64,000 bases of DNA from JAEUKH01 sp964447205 (GTDB lineage Bacteria; Myxococcota_A; Polyangia; Polyangiales; Ga0077539). This document shows positions 37,413 to 45,553 of this stretch, in pieces. Every line of letters begins with the position of its first letter. The stretch's first letter is position 1. Below the pieces are notes generated by a model. That model was not told where the DNA came from. It searched no databases and saw only the letters and a program-made list of their open reading frames with translations. The translations under genes were made by a program, and so were the position numbers. The stretch lies in the NCBI GenBank assembly GCA_964447205.1, contig CAYUSB010000001.1:124001-188000 (forward strand), read 5' to 3'.

Positions 37413-38804
37413 TCAGGGCGGCGACTCGGGGCGGATCACCCGCTGGACGTCGTAGTCCCCGAAGGCCAGGTCGATGTCTTCGTCCGCCGTGGGCCGGTCG
37501 CCGCGGGGGGTGCGCACGAGGCGGGTCAGGGGCCGGTCAAATAGCCGCGGCTCGCGCACTGTCGACAGCGACATCACCCACGAGCGGTCGTCGAGCTCCA
37601 GGATCGACCCCGGGGGATACAGCCCCATGCGGTTGACGAAGGCCTGCAGGAGGAGCGGGTCGTACAGGCTGCCCGAGGCCCCGGCCATGCGCCCCAGGGC
37701 GTCGGGCGGAGCCAGGAGGGGCCCCGCGGGGCGGTAGCGGGTGAGGGTGTCGAAGTCGTCGGCGATGTGGACGATCCGGGCGTAGAGGGAGGACGACCGG
37801 GGGTCGTTGAAGGGCCGGTGGTGCTCCAGGCACACCAGGAGGCGACGGATCCGGGCCTCGTGAAAACCCCGCTGTTTGAGGAGCTGACGGGCCCCGGCCG
37901 TGCCGTGTCGCTCGAAGGGCGGGGGGTAGCCGTCCTCGTCGGCGGTGTAGCCCCCGTCGTGAAACGTGGCGGCCACCCCGAGGTCGGCCAGGGCCCCCTC
38001 GGACAGGCCGATCTCTCGCCCCAGGAGCACCGCGAGGTTGGCCACCTGGAGCGAGTGCCGACTGTGGGCCGGGGAGCGCACGTCGCGGGTGCACAGCACG
38101 AGGGACTCATTGCGGCGCCGGGGGTCCATGTCGACAAGCTCGTTGACGAGCTTCCGCACGGGCAGGGGGTTGGGGCTGCGGTCGAGGGCGAGGCTGTCCC
38201 AGAGCTCGCCCATGGCCTGGGCGGCCAGGGCGTAGACCTCCCGCACGGCCTGGTGCCCGCGGCGTTGGGCCTGCTCGTCCGTGAGGACGAACCGAAACAC
38301 GGGCTGGAGCTCGACCTGGGGCATCCCCGCGAGGTGCATGAGCCCCTGGAGGGCGGCCCGGGGATGGGCCGGGGCGGGCTCGGCCGCGAGGGCCAGGACG
38401 AGGGCCCGGACCTGGGTGGGGTCGAGGGGGGCGTGGATGGTCACCCCTCCGACCTCGTGTCGGCGCCACAGTTGGGCGAGCTCCTGGGCCACCTCGTTGC
38501 GGGCCTGGAGGCGCAGCCGGATGTCGTTGATGTAGACCTGGTCTTCGACCATCACGAGCTGCACGAGGCCCAGGAGCTCGTGGAGCTTGCCGACGATGGC
38601 CGACAGCTCGTGCAGGGGGGCCTCGAAGGCCTTGTTGTCGATGTGGTGGATGTGGGTCATCCGCACGGTGCCGTTGAGCAGGTGGGCGAAGGCCTCGCCG
38701 CGGTCGCGCACCTGCTGGGCGAGCTCCTTGTCCTCGCCCGCCCGGGCCCGGTCGAGGGCCTTGGCGATGTGGTCCTGGGTGTCCGAGACCGAGGCGTTGC
38801 TCAC
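37413..38804 (-). CDS. HD-domain protein (HD-GYP-like) with N-terminal helical domain
   Basis: 463 residues from a GTG that overlaps the upstream gene's stop (GTGA), so the pair is translationally coupled. Residues 1-145 are a helical domain (VQLVMVEDQVYINDIRLRLQAR). Residues about 215-400 form an HD-type domain: SRHSLQVANLAVLLGREIGL, then the metal-binding FHDGGY, PFERHGTAGARQLL, and EHHRPFNDP. The order is that of HD-GYP phosphodiesterases, which hydrolyse cyclic di-nucleotides, but the exact GYP motif is replaced, so activity is uncertain. YARIVHIADDFDTLTRYRP is a typical downstream motif. It probably works with the preceding HEAT-like protein, whose N-terminal region is similar. Confidence 0.78.
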   Translation of the reverse strand: MSNASVSDTQDHIAKALDRARAGEDKELAQQVRDRGEAFAHLLNGTVRMTHIHHIDNKAFEAPLHELSAIVGKLHELLGLVQLVMVEDQVYINDIRLRLQARNEVAQELAQLWRRHEVGGVTIHAPLDPTQVRALVLALAAEPAPAHPRAALQGLMHLAGMPQVELQPVFRFVLTDEQAQRRGHQAVREVYALAAQAMGELWDSLALDRSPNPLPVRKLVNELVDMDPRRRNESLVLCTRDVRSPAHSRHSLQVANLAVLLGREIGLSEGALADLGVAATFHDGGYTADEDGYPPPFERHGTAGARQLLKQRGFHEARIRRLLVCLEHHRPFNDPRSSSLYARIVHIADDFDTLTRYRPAGPLLAPPDALGRMAGASGSLYDPLLLQAFVNRMGLYPPGSILELDDRSWVMSLSTVREPRLFDRPLTRLVRTPRGDRPTADEDIDLAFGDYDVQRVIRPESPP

Positions 38805-40618
38805 GGGGTCCTCCCTGCGTCGACGGCCGCGAGGACCTCCCGGGCGACCTCCCGCAGCTCGACCTCGCCGCGGGTGTACACCTCCCGCACGAGGTCGAGG
38901 GCCTCGGGGGTCCCGAGGGTCCCGAGACCGACCACGGCGATTTGACCCCGGTGCACGAGGGGCCGAAGGTGGAAGAGCTTGTTGAAGAACCCTTTGGGTC
39001 GGGCCCATTCGACAAACAGGGCCGAGGCCCGGTCGGGGTCGAGGCGGGCGAGGCCCCGCCCGATGGCCCCCAACTCCTCGGGGGGGGCTCCCTCGTCGGC
39101 CCGTCCCTCGGCGTAGCGTTGCAGGGTGCCGAAGGCCCCGCGCTCCTGACGGGCCACGATGACCTCCAGGGCGTGCACCCGCACCTCCAGGGCCGAGGCA
39201 TGGAGCATCATGGCCAGAAGGGCCCGCAGGGTGGCCGTGCCCTGCATGTCCACCGAGAGCCTCAGAAACTCGTGCTGAACCTCGGTGTCTCCGCCCTGGA
39301 GGAGCGACGCGATGACCTCCGTGGCGGCCTCGGGCGCGGCCGCGGCGAGCACCCGCAGGAGGTCGGCGGCCACCGGGCCCGGGCTCGTCCGCAGGCGCTG
39401 CATGACGGAGTAGGTGCGCTCGGGGAGGTGCTGGGCGATGAGGAGCCGGAGGTTGGCCCGGGTGTGCTCGTCGCGTTCGGTGTCGAGGAGGTCGAAGAAG
39501 AGGGCCAGGACGTCGCCGGGCACCTGGGCCAGGATGGCGCTCAGCCGCTCGGGGGGCTCGACGAGGTCTTTGGGCAACGAGCGCACGAGCTTGCGCACGG
39601 CGGCGGGGTCGACGAAACCCGCCAGCAGGACATCGACCGCGGGGGCGTCGTCGGGGCGCCGCTGCCGGTAGGCCCACAGGTCGTCGTAGAGGGCCAGGAG
39701 GGTGTCGAGGCGGTCTTCGGCGAGGAGAAAATCGCGCACCTCCCGCACGAGGCCCTCGACCTCGTCGAAGGCCATCGGATCGGCGGGGGTGGCCACCACC
39801 TCCAGGAGCTCGGAGACCAGGCGCAGACAGGCCTCGGGCAGGCGGGTACTGTCGGCCTCGGCCCGCAGGGCCTCCAGGGAGGCCTCGGGCAGGGTCTGGT
39901 AGAAGAGCCCCACCGGGCCGGGCAACCGCGGGGAGGGCAGGTCGAAATCGTGCGGGACCCGCCCGCTCGCCACGTCGCCCACCCGCGTCACGTCGTCGCC
40001 GAAGAGCCGGTCGGCCGAGCGGGCCCCCGCCCCGCCCCCCGCGTCGTCCTCGTCGGCGTCGGGCACGAACCCCTCCACCGCGTCGACCCGGATGTGCACA
40101 AAGCCCGCCTTCCACATGAGGGTGACGATGTCGTCCTCGTTGAGCCGGACGCCCACAAACCGGATCGAGAGGATCTCCAGGAGGCGGGAGAGCTCGCCCC
40201 AGTCGGTCTCGCGGGCGAGGCAGAGCTTGCGCACCCCGTCCCGGAAGAGGCGCAGGGCCAGCGAGCGCTCGCGGTCGCGCTCGAGGTACACGGCCTCGCC
40301 GTCGAGGAGGAGCTCGTGGGGGCGCACGACGAGGTCCATGTCCCCGTGGGCCGCGAAGTACCGCTCGAAACGCCCCCGGACCTCCTCGATGAAGCCCCGG
40401 ACGGCCTGGTTCCCCGCGTCGTAGATGAGGTACGAGCGCGACGCCCGGGCGAGGGCCCGCAGGGCGTCCCCTGCGCTCTGGGTGCGTTCGGACGACCCGA
40501 GGCGCAGCTCGCCCTCGTCGTCGCCCGGAGGCATCGACAGCCCTCCCCGCGGCGGCGGGACCAGGGACGCGCGGAGGGGGAGCCTCGATGGGCGTCGGGG
40601 CGGCTCGCTGGGGTTCAT
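38801..40618 (-). CDS. HEAT-repeat-like protein coupled to an HD-domain gene
   Basis: 605 residues, no signal peptide. Residues about 45-170 contain YLIYDAGNQAVRGFIEEVRG, DLVVRPHELLLDGEAVYLER and a following helical stretch. This matches in layout the VMVEDQVYINDIRLRLQ region of the downstream HD protein, so the two share a paralogous module. The C-terminal 350 residues are tandem helical pairs of HEAT/Armadillo style (LRLLIAQHLPERTYSVMQRL, LRVLAAAAPEAATEVIASL, RALLAMMLHASALEVRVHALEV). A scaffold or regulator role is inferred. Shine-Dalgarno AGGAG lies 7 bases before the ATG. The ORF ends in a 4-base overlap with the HD gene. Confidence 0.75.
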   Translation of the reverse strand: MNPSEPPRRPSRLPLRASLVPPPRGGLSMPPGDDEGELRLGSSERTQSAGDALRALARASRSYLIYDAGNQAVRGFIEEVRGRFERYFAAHGDMDLVVRPHELLLDGEAVYLERDRERSLALRLFRDGVRKLCLARETDWGELSRLLEILSIRFVGVRLNEDDIVTLMWKAGFVHIRVDAVEGFVPDADEDDAGGGAGARSADRLFGDDVTRVGDVASGRVPHDFDLPSPRLPGPVGLFYQTLPEASLEALRAEADSTRLPEACLRLVSELLEVVATPADPMAFDEVEGLVREVRDFLLAEDRLDTLLALYDDLWAYRQRRPDDAPAVDVLLAGFVDPAAVRKLVRSLPKDLVEPPERLSAILAQVPGDVLALFFDLLDTERDEHTRANLRLLIAQHLPERTYSVMQRLRTSPGPVAADLLRVLAAAAPEAATEVIASLLQGGDTEVQHEFLRLSVDMQGTATLRALLAMMLHASALEVRVHALEVIVARQERGAFGTLQRYAEGRADEGAPPEELGAIGRGLARLDPDRASALFVEWARPKGFFNKLFHLRPLVHRGQIAVVGLGTLGTPEALDLVREVYTRGEVELREVAREVLAAVDAGRTP

Positions 40619-40666
40619 CGGGGTGCTCCTGCCCGACTGTACACGAGGCCCCTGCGGGCTGCCGAG

Positions 40667-42742
40667 TCAGGGCCCTCCGAGCCGCAGGCCCATGGACTCC
40701 GCCGTCGGGGCCTCCGCGCGCGCGGGCCGCGGCCCGGACGAGGCCGCGGGGGCCACCGGCACGGGCGGGCCCGCGGGGTGGGTGGGGGTCCGCGGCCAGT
40801 CGGCGTAGCCCCGGGCCTCGGCGGCGGGGCGGGCGGGGTCGTAGCGACGCAAGAGGGCCGGGAGGGCATGAACCCCGCTCTCAACCCGGATGCGGGCGCA
40901 CTCGGCCTCGGTCAGACGTTTGGGCCCGGTGACGGCCCCGAGGCTGGCGTCGGCGTCCATGAGGAGCCACGGGCGATCGGGGCCCATGTTGTCCGGGTGC
41001 CAGGGCTGGTTGAGCAGGATGTGGCCGACCTCGTGCGACTGGGTCCAGGCCTCGCGCTCGGCCAGGATCCCCACCCGGTCGAGGAAGAGGGCGTTGACCA
41101 TGGCCCCGCGGTCGCCCTCGACGAAGGCCTCGCCGATGCGGGTCCCGCCGCCAAACCGGTTGATGATGTAGATCTCGATGCTGCTCGGATCGTCGTCCAT
41201 CACGGCCTTGAGCAGGCTCCGCTCCTCCAGGGTCCCCGAGGCCGAGGTGAGGTTGTTGAACTCCGTGAGCCCATCGGACAGGTCGACCGACCCGATCTGC
41301 ACCCGCTGCCTGCGGTCGGTGCTCAGGGGCCCGCTCGGGGGCGGGCTGAGGGTCACGAGCTGCCCACGAGCGTCGCGGACCACCAGGTCGACGCTGCCCG
41401 TGTGCCCGTAGTCGGCCCGCGCGTTCTCCGTCACCCGGGCGGCGAACCCCGCCGCGTGCAGGGCCCGGGACAGGGCCAGGGCCGTGTCGAGGGGGCTCCA
41501 CCCGGCCCCGACCCGCACGGGACCCACGGGGCGACCGTTGACCCGCAGCCGCACCTCTCCGCCCGCCGCCGCCCGCATCCCGTCGTCGTCGCCCACCGCG
41601 AGGAGGGCAGGCGGGGGCGGGTCGATCACCCCCACCTCGGCCTGGTCGGGGTCGCCCACCACCATGGCGCACTGGGCGTAGATCTCGTTGCCGAGGGCCA
41701 CCTGGCGCCGGGCGATGCGCAAGGCCCCGGCCTCGTCGTCGCCGACCACAGGGCGGCCTCCCAGGGCCGCGGGACGGTCGCGGAGGACCGTCACCCGCCA
41801 CCGCATGCTCCGGGCCGCCCGGGGCCCCTCCTCGTTGCCGGGACGGCCCACCGCGAGGTCGTGGGTGAGCTCGCCCGCGAGCCCGGGGCGTCGGTACCGG
41901 AGCCGGACCCGATCGCGGAGCCCCACCCGCAGGGTCTGCCCCTCCACCCCGGGGGCCCGCAGGTCGATGTCGTCGGCCACGAGGCGCACGAAGCCCGAGC
42001 GCCCGGGGTGCGCCGCCGAAGGGCGTTCGAGGCGGAGGGAGGCCAGGACCCCCCGTCGGGCCCCCGCCGCGACGCCCACCGAGGCCCCCGAGCCGTATGA
42101 CTCCAGGGTGACCCCCGCGCCCTCCCCGGCCCCTGGATCCCACACCTCGGCCCGGAGATTGTCGGGGTCGTCGGAGGTCTGGGCCCAGGTGGCCCGGCGC
42201 GGCAGGGAGGGGTCGTGGGTGACGCGTTGGGACACCCCCGCGGCGTCGCGGTGGGGCCACACCACCCCGAGGTCTCCGCGCACGAAGACCCCGTCGGCGA
42301 CGGTCAGGGCCACCGCGTGGCGGAGCCCGCCGGCCTGCACCACGAGCCGGGCGTCGCCGTCCCGGGCGCTCGCCTCGACCCCCACCAGGGCCACCGTGGC
42401 CACCCCGCCCACCGCCGGCACGGCGGCCCGCGCGACCCGCACCCCGTCCACCACCAGCCGGACCCCGCCCGAGACCTCGGCCATCACGGCCCCGGTGGCG
42501 CCCCCCCGGACGGTCACCCGGACCACCTCGTTGTCGACCCCGGGATCGACCCGGGCCTGGGCGAGGTCGGGGACCCCGTCGTCGTCGTCGTCGTCGTCGT
42601 CGAGGCCGAGGAGGGCCGCGGAGGGGTTGTCCTCCCCGGTGGGCCAGCGCAGGGTCAGGCCCTGGGTCTGGGCCCCGAGGGGGCGGGCTCCGACGAGGCT
42701 CCCGAGGAGGGTACAGACGAACGCCGCGCGCCACGGTCCCAT
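40667..42742 (-). CDS. Exported zinc metalloprotease-like protein (HExxH)
   Basis: 691 residues. The signal peptide is MGPWRAAFVCTLLGSLVGARPLGA. A poly-Asp stretch of eight residues follows within 35 residues (GLDDDDDDDDGVPDLAQ), probably a calcium-binding loop. The large middle is beta-rich and unrecognised. Near the C-terminus HEVGHILLNQPWH (H570, E571, H574, possible third ligand H582) and a downstream Met (WLLMDAD, Met595) resemble the zinc site and Met-turn of metzincins. The third-ligand spacing is longer than the canonical HExxHxxGxxH. Protease activity is therefore probable, not certain. The Pro/Ala-rich tail is probably disordered. The frame is open upstream through the RNase P promoter region, which is not coding. 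Confidence 0.75.
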   Translation of the reverse strand: MGPWRAAFVCTLLGSLVGARPLGAQTQGLTLRWPTGEDNPSAALLGLDDDDDDDDGVPDLAQARVDPGVDNEVVRVTVRGGATGAVMAEVSGGVRLVVDGVRVARAAVPAVGGVATVALVGVEASARDGDARLVVQAGGLRHAVALTVADGVFVRGDLGVVWPHRDAAGVSQRVTHDPSLPRRATWAQTSDDPDNLRAEVWDPGAGEGAGVTLESYGSGASVGVAAGARRGVLASLRLERPSAAHPGRSGFVRLVADDIDLRAPGVEGQTLRVGLRDRVRLRYRRPGLAGELTHDLAVGRPGNEEGPRAARSMRWRVTVLRDRPAALGGRPVVGDDEAGALRIARRQVALGNEIYAQCAMVVGDPDQAEVGVIDPPPPALLAVGDDDGMRAAAGGEVRLRVNGRPVGPVRVGAGWSPLDTALALSRALHAAGFAARVTENARADYGHTGSVDLVVRDARGQLVTLSPPPSGPLSTDRRQRVQIGSVDLSDGLTEFNNLTSASGTLEERSLLKAVMDDDPSSIEIYIINRFGGGTRIGEAFVEGDRGAMVNALFLDRVGILAEREAWTQSHEVGHILLNQPWHPDNMGPDRPWLLMDADASLGAVTGPKRLTEAECARIRVESGVHALPALLRRYDPARPAAEARGYADWPRTPTHPAGPPVPVAPAASSGPRPARAEAPTAESMGLRLGGP
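42578..42601. repeat. GTC trinucleotide microsatellite (8 units)
   Basis: Eight uninterrupted GTC units on the plus strand encode Asp8 in the metalloprotease-like gene on the minus strand. The repeat is pure at the third position, unlike most repeats in this window, so recent slippage is possible. Confidence 0.85.
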
Positions 42743-42881
42743 GCCGACAGTGTGCCCCGGGCGAGGCCCTGCCGGGAGGGCCATTGTCGCGGGCGGACAC
42801 ACAAACCGGGTCGGGGCGGGCCCAGGCCTCGGAGCCCATTGGGCTTGCCTGGACGGCGGGGGCGTGCTTTGGGTCGTGGCG

Positions 42882-43282
<401 letters not shown>

Positions 43283-43289
43283 CCGGTTG

Positions 43290-43326
43290 CCGCCCCGCGT
43301 ATGGCCTCACCGCCGTACCGGGGCGG
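43290..43326. terminator. Hairpin after rnpB
   Basis: An 8-bp perfect stem, CCGCCCCG (43290-43297) with CGGGGCGG (43319-43326), and a 21-base loop, 8 bases after the RNase P RNA and 27 before the end of the convergent lipoprotein gene. No U tract. It may serve both convergent units. Confidence 0.4.
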
Positions 43327-43352
43327 TCGCCGTTGGGGCCGCAGAGGGCTGC

Positions 43353-45440
43353 TCAGCGCGAGAAGAGCAGGGTACGGCCCGAGTACGCCGTCCAGTAGAG
43401 CTGGGACAGGAAGTTGTACCGGAACTCGTTGAAGTTGAAGCCCGGGGTCCGAAACCCGGTGATGTTGAGGTAGAGCTGCTGCCCGTCGGGCAGGTCGCGG
43501 AGCCCCTCTACCTGCGACAGGTCGGGGTAGGCGAAGCTGCGCTCGGTGCCCAGGGCGTAGGTCTGCCAGTACAGGGCGTCGGCCGACAGGGACGCATAGA
43601 ACATGTCGGGCGAGGCCCCCCGGAGCTCGAAGCGTACGGCCCGGTCGGTCCCGAGCCGGCCGCTGTCGGCCGGGGAGATCACGTCGGGGATGCCCACCCA
43701 ATTGCGCAGGAGGAGGCGCTCGTCGGGGGTGGTGATGCCCCCCACGACCTGGGCGCTGAAGGGGTTGGACAGGTACTCTCCGGTGCCGTAGATGGCCCGC
43801 ACGATGAGCCGGGCGTCGGCCAGGGCTCCGGTGAAGGCCGGCATGGCCACGAGGCGGTAGGACTCGTCCTCGCCCCGGCCGAAGACCGTGATGTCGGGGC
43901 GGGCGATGATCCCCTCGCCCCCGAGGTCGACGAAGCCTTCGACCCGGAGCCGGTTGGGCTCGCCCCGGGACTGCGACGGGAGCTCGCGGATCTGGACCTC
44001 GGTCATGTGATCGAGGGGGATGTTCATCGGGACGATGACGTTGGTGATGCGGGCCCGGGGGGCCCCGAGGACCCCGCGGGCGACGCCCATGATGTAGGGC
44101 GTAAACCGCCGCGTCCGGATGTCTTCGACCCCGGCGATGGCGTAGACGGCCAGGGCCGAGGGGCGGGTGGTGATGGCGAAGGGATACCCGCGGCCCCCGT
44201 ACCCCGGGGTGACCACCTCCAGCACCACGCCCCCCTCGTTCATGCTTTGGGGGGAGGAGAAGATGTCGGTCTGGGTGGTGAACACAAACGCGATGCGCTG
44301 CTCGCCCGCCCGCGGCATCGGGACGTTGCTCCACGGGTTGGGGGCAAACTCGTACGGCCCGTCCCACACCAGCTCGCCCGCCACCGAGGCCCCGAAGGTG
44401 CCCCCCGAGGGCCCCGGCCCCGACCCCGGGTTGCCCATCCGGGCGCAGGCCGGGATCATCTGGGCGTAGAGGTACAGGGTCACGTTGCGGGCGTCGAAGA
44501 CCTGCACCGTGTGGCTGTTGAAGCACTCGGCCGTGATGGTCAGGGTGGTCGGGCCCCGCAGCCCGTCAAACGACAGGGTGGCCCGGCCGCGGTCGTTGGT
44601 GCGCCCCGAGCGAGGGGCCGCCACGGTGGCGTTGTCCCCGAGGAACACCAGGGCCCCGGGGATTCCCGCCCCCGTGTTGCCCGCCAGGACGGTGACGTTG
44701 AGGCTGCCCTCGATGGGCCCGCCTCCGAGGCCCCCGCGGGTCGACTCGGGGTTGTCGATGTAGAGGTAGGCCTCGGGGACGCTGACGCGCTCGTCGCCCG
44801 TCTCGACCGCCAGGGTGGCCCTGCCCTCGGGGTGGGCCGGGGTCGAGCACGACAGGCGCTCGGGCGAGGAGACCTGGACATCGACGCAGGGAGCCCCGTC
44901 GAGGGTGACCGTGGTGGCCCCAGAGAAGTGGGTCCCCATCCCGTGCACCGTGATGCGGGTGCCTCCGGCGATGGACCCGTCCGCCGGGTCGGCGTAGATG
45001 GCGTCGTAGCGGTAGGCCCCGGGCAGGACGGCCCGTCGGCCGTTGAGCTCGACCGCGACCTCGACCTCGCCCGGTCGGCCCGCGGGGGGCTTCACCGTGA
45101 GCCTGCGGGAGTCGGTCAGGACCGTGTCGCGTGGCTGCACGAGATTGCCCGCGAACCGGGCCTCGGAGCCCTCGTCGAAGTTGGACCCGCGGATGACCAC
45201 CTCGTTGCCGCCCACGAAGGGGCCGTGATCGGGCACGACCCCGACGACCACGGGGTTGGTGTTGCGCACGACATCGACGCCCGTGTCTCCGAGGCGGGGC
45301 ACGTCGCGTGTGACGATGCGCGGGACGTCCGCCCCGGCGTCGCGGGAGAGGTCCTCGGGCGGGAGCGACACGTCGCCGCCGCAGCCGACGAGGGCAGACA
45401 ACGCTGCGGCGAGGGCGAACAGAGGGACAGGGTGTCGCAT
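43353..45440 (-). CDS. Large IPT/TIG-domain lipoprotein (paralogue of the gene at 47620)
   Basis: 695 residues. Lipobox ALVGC with lipidation Cys20, followed by an Asp-rich linker. Residues about 60-220 hold two IPT/TIG (Ig-like) domains: VVGVVPDHGPFVGGNEVVIRG and ADGSIAGGTRITVHGMG with GAPCVDVQVSSPERLSCSTP. A carboxypeptidase-regulatory-like (CNA_B/transthyretin type) domain follows (GIPGALVFLGDNATV, GRTNDRGRATLSF). The C-terminal 350 residues are beta-rich and shared only with the paralogue downstream of the IgGFc gene. Both proteins end in YWTAYxGR. IPT domains occur in surface receptors and adhesins, so a cell-surface role is likely. A GGAG Shine-Dalgarno lies 8 bases before the ATG. Confidence 0.85.
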   Translation of the reverse strand: MRHPVPLFALAAALSALVGCGGDVSLPPEDLSRDAGADVPRIVTRDVPRLGDTGVDVVRNTNPVVVGVVPDHGPFVGGNEVVIRGSNFDEGSEARFAGNLVQPRDTVLTDSRRLTVKPPAGRPGEVEVAVELNGRRAVLPGAYRYDAIYADPADGSIAGGTRITVHGMGTHFSGATTVTLDGAPCVDVQVSSPERLSCSTPAHPEGRATLAVETGDERVSVPEAYLYIDNPESTRGGLGGGPIEGSLNVTVLAGNTGAGIPGALVFLGDNATVAAPRSGRTNDRGRATLSFDGLRGPTTLTITAECFNSHTVQVFDARNVTLYLYAQMIPACARMGNPGSGPGPSGGTFGASVAGELVWDGPYEFAPNPWSNVPMPRAGEQRIAFVFTTQTDIFSSPQSMNEGGVVLEVVTPGYGGRGYPFAITTRPSALAVYAIAGVEDIRTRRFTPYIMGVARGVLGAPRARITNVIVPMNIPLDHMTEVQIRELPSQSRGEPNRLRVEGFVDLGGEGIIARPDITVFGRGEDESYRLVAMPAFTGALADARLIVRAIYGTGEYLSNPFSAQVVGGITTPDERLLLRNWVGIPDVISPADSGRLGTDRAVRFELRGASPDMFYASLSADALYWQTYALGTERSFAYPDLSQVEGLRDLPDGQQLYLNITGFRTPGFNFNEFRYNFLSQLYWTAYSGRTLLFSR

Positions 45441-45553
45441 CGACGAGTCTCCAAGCGGACGAAGGGCGTGCGCAGAGGTGTACCGCAAATATTCTTCCCC
45501 GTCGCCCCGGCGCAAGCCCGAGGCTCCGAGGCCACAGACCTGGCGCAGGGTCT

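Noticed and set aside
38942..42100. Open plus-strand frame of about 1052 codons over the HEAT-like and metalloprotease genes
   Set aside because: Same antisense artefact: biased composition and no domain, while the minus strand has signal peptides, Shine-Dalgarno sites and motifs.
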